This document shows positions 63,609-64,000 of a DNA stretch of 64,000 nt, one piece after another; the first letter of the stretch is position 1; each line of letters begins with the position of its first letter. The notes under the pieces are model-generated. The model did no database searches. It was given only the letters and a program-made list of their open reading frames with translations, and was not told where the DNA came from. Made by a program: the position numbers and the translations under genes. This DNA is from CAVZCK01 sp963773735 (GTDB taxonomy: Bacteria; Pseudomonadota; Alphaproteobacteria; Rhizobiales; Rhodomicrobiaceae): contig CAVZCK010000016.1 of NCBI GenBank assembly GCA_963773735.1, positions 122,639 through 186,638 on the forward strand. The letters run 5' to 3'.

Positions 63609-64000
63609 CAGCCATCTCCCCTGTAGCGTTTAACAACTAAACAGCTTATTAGCGTATCAGTTTGCTCACTGGCCTACCAATCAACTCCCCTACGTGGCAA
63701 GACCCCTGATGCTCAAAATCCACGAACGGTGCCCCGATGCCCCTTATCTGCTTCGCCTTCAGGCCGTCGGCTTAGGCTTCCTGCTTCTTATGCTGTCTTT
63801 CGCCCTTCATCTGTCAGGCATGTCCCCGCAGCCGATACTGCTGCCGCGTGGAGCCGAGGCATTTGCCCAATTGGCAGGAACTGGTTAGAAAACTGGGGTA
63901 GAGAACGGCTGAAGACTGGAGCGATTCCCCTCTCTCAGACCGCGGCTCTATGTCGTTGATTTATCTACAATGAGGGACGGGTTGTGACTGAGGAACTGGC
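63609..64000. other. End of window, promoter side of the XRE gene
   Basis: 392 bases. GTTTAACAACTAAACAGCTT (63627-63646) is AT-rich and could hold the XRE promoter or operator. Short plus-strand frames (63694-63888) show no recognisable product. No gene is called. Confidence 0.35.

Noticed and set aside
1..64000. CRISPR array
   Set aside because: No regularly spaced identical repeats; the palindromes seen are dispersed and differ in spacing.

Overview
The window is chromosomal DNA of an alphaproteobacterium, most likely a member of the Hyphomicrobiales (Rhizobiales). The reasons are a complete set of structural genes of the RcGTA type, a cycHJKL (ccmIEFH) cytochrome c maturation operon beside a PhoPQ/FeuPQ-like two-component system, an UPF0260 protein divergent from a class A penicillin-binding protein, a DUF1214/DUF1254 pair, DUF1491, a glnK-amtB operon, and the palindromic repeats typical of that order. 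Most of the DNA is GC-rich. The clear AT-rich exception is 34.2-36.9 kb.

Layout. 0-6.5 kb: surface-polymer-type genes (carbamoyltransferase, SGNH protein, broken glycosyltransferase), an acetyltransferase and a DsrE/AraC divergent pair. 6.8-10.9 kb: ccmI-ccmE-ccmF-ccmH. 11-14 kb: a glycine-zipper lipoprotein and a sensor kinase, response regulator and small PepSY-like protein. 14.1-40.3 kb: a gene-transfer-agent (GTA) or GTA-like prophage cluster, almost entirely on the minus strand. It runs from the terminase genes (g1, g2) through portal, protease, capsid, connectors, tail tube, chaperones, tape measure, distal tail, hub and peptidase to the large tail-tip protein g15. A lysis cassette follows: holin-like proteins, a GH108 muramidase and a probable overlapping spanin pair. 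40.5-43.2 kb: a poorly recognisable accessory stretch. 43.3-55 kb: ordinary core genes (UPF0260, PBP1A, aldehyde dehydrogenase, pentapeptide/J-domain protein, porin, DsbB, YqaA). 55.1-57.1 kb: sigma-54 promoter, glnK, amtB. 57.2-64 kb: a mobile region with two IS5-family remnants, an IS110 element, a 5'-truncated integrase, DUF2188 and DUF3892 genes and an XRE/ImmA-type regulator-peptidase pair.

The most interesting item is an AT-rich gene at 34203-36850, on the opposite strand to the GTA operon, between the large terminase and portal genes. After reading through single-base frame breaks it encodes a TIR-like domain, a STAND-type P-loop NTPase domain, a winged-helix-like segment and a TPR-like tail. 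This is the layout of an anti-phage immune sensor, here lying inside a phage-derived particle operon. Second, the two tail-chaperone frames g10 and g10.1 overlap, g10.1 has no usual start codon, and g10 carries an in-frame G GGA AAG heptamer. That is the lambda G/GT slippery site, in the phase needed to fuse the two by -1 frameshifting. Third, short palindromes with CTAG ends recur, and one has inserted into a duplicated terminase 3' end with a CTAG duplication.

A caution for every reader: at least 30 single-base frame breaks are spread over housekeeping and phage genes alike, many of them explained by one base too many or too few, often in a homopolymer run. They look mainly like sequencing or assembly indels, so genes flagged as frameshifted should not be taken as pseudogenes without raw reads.
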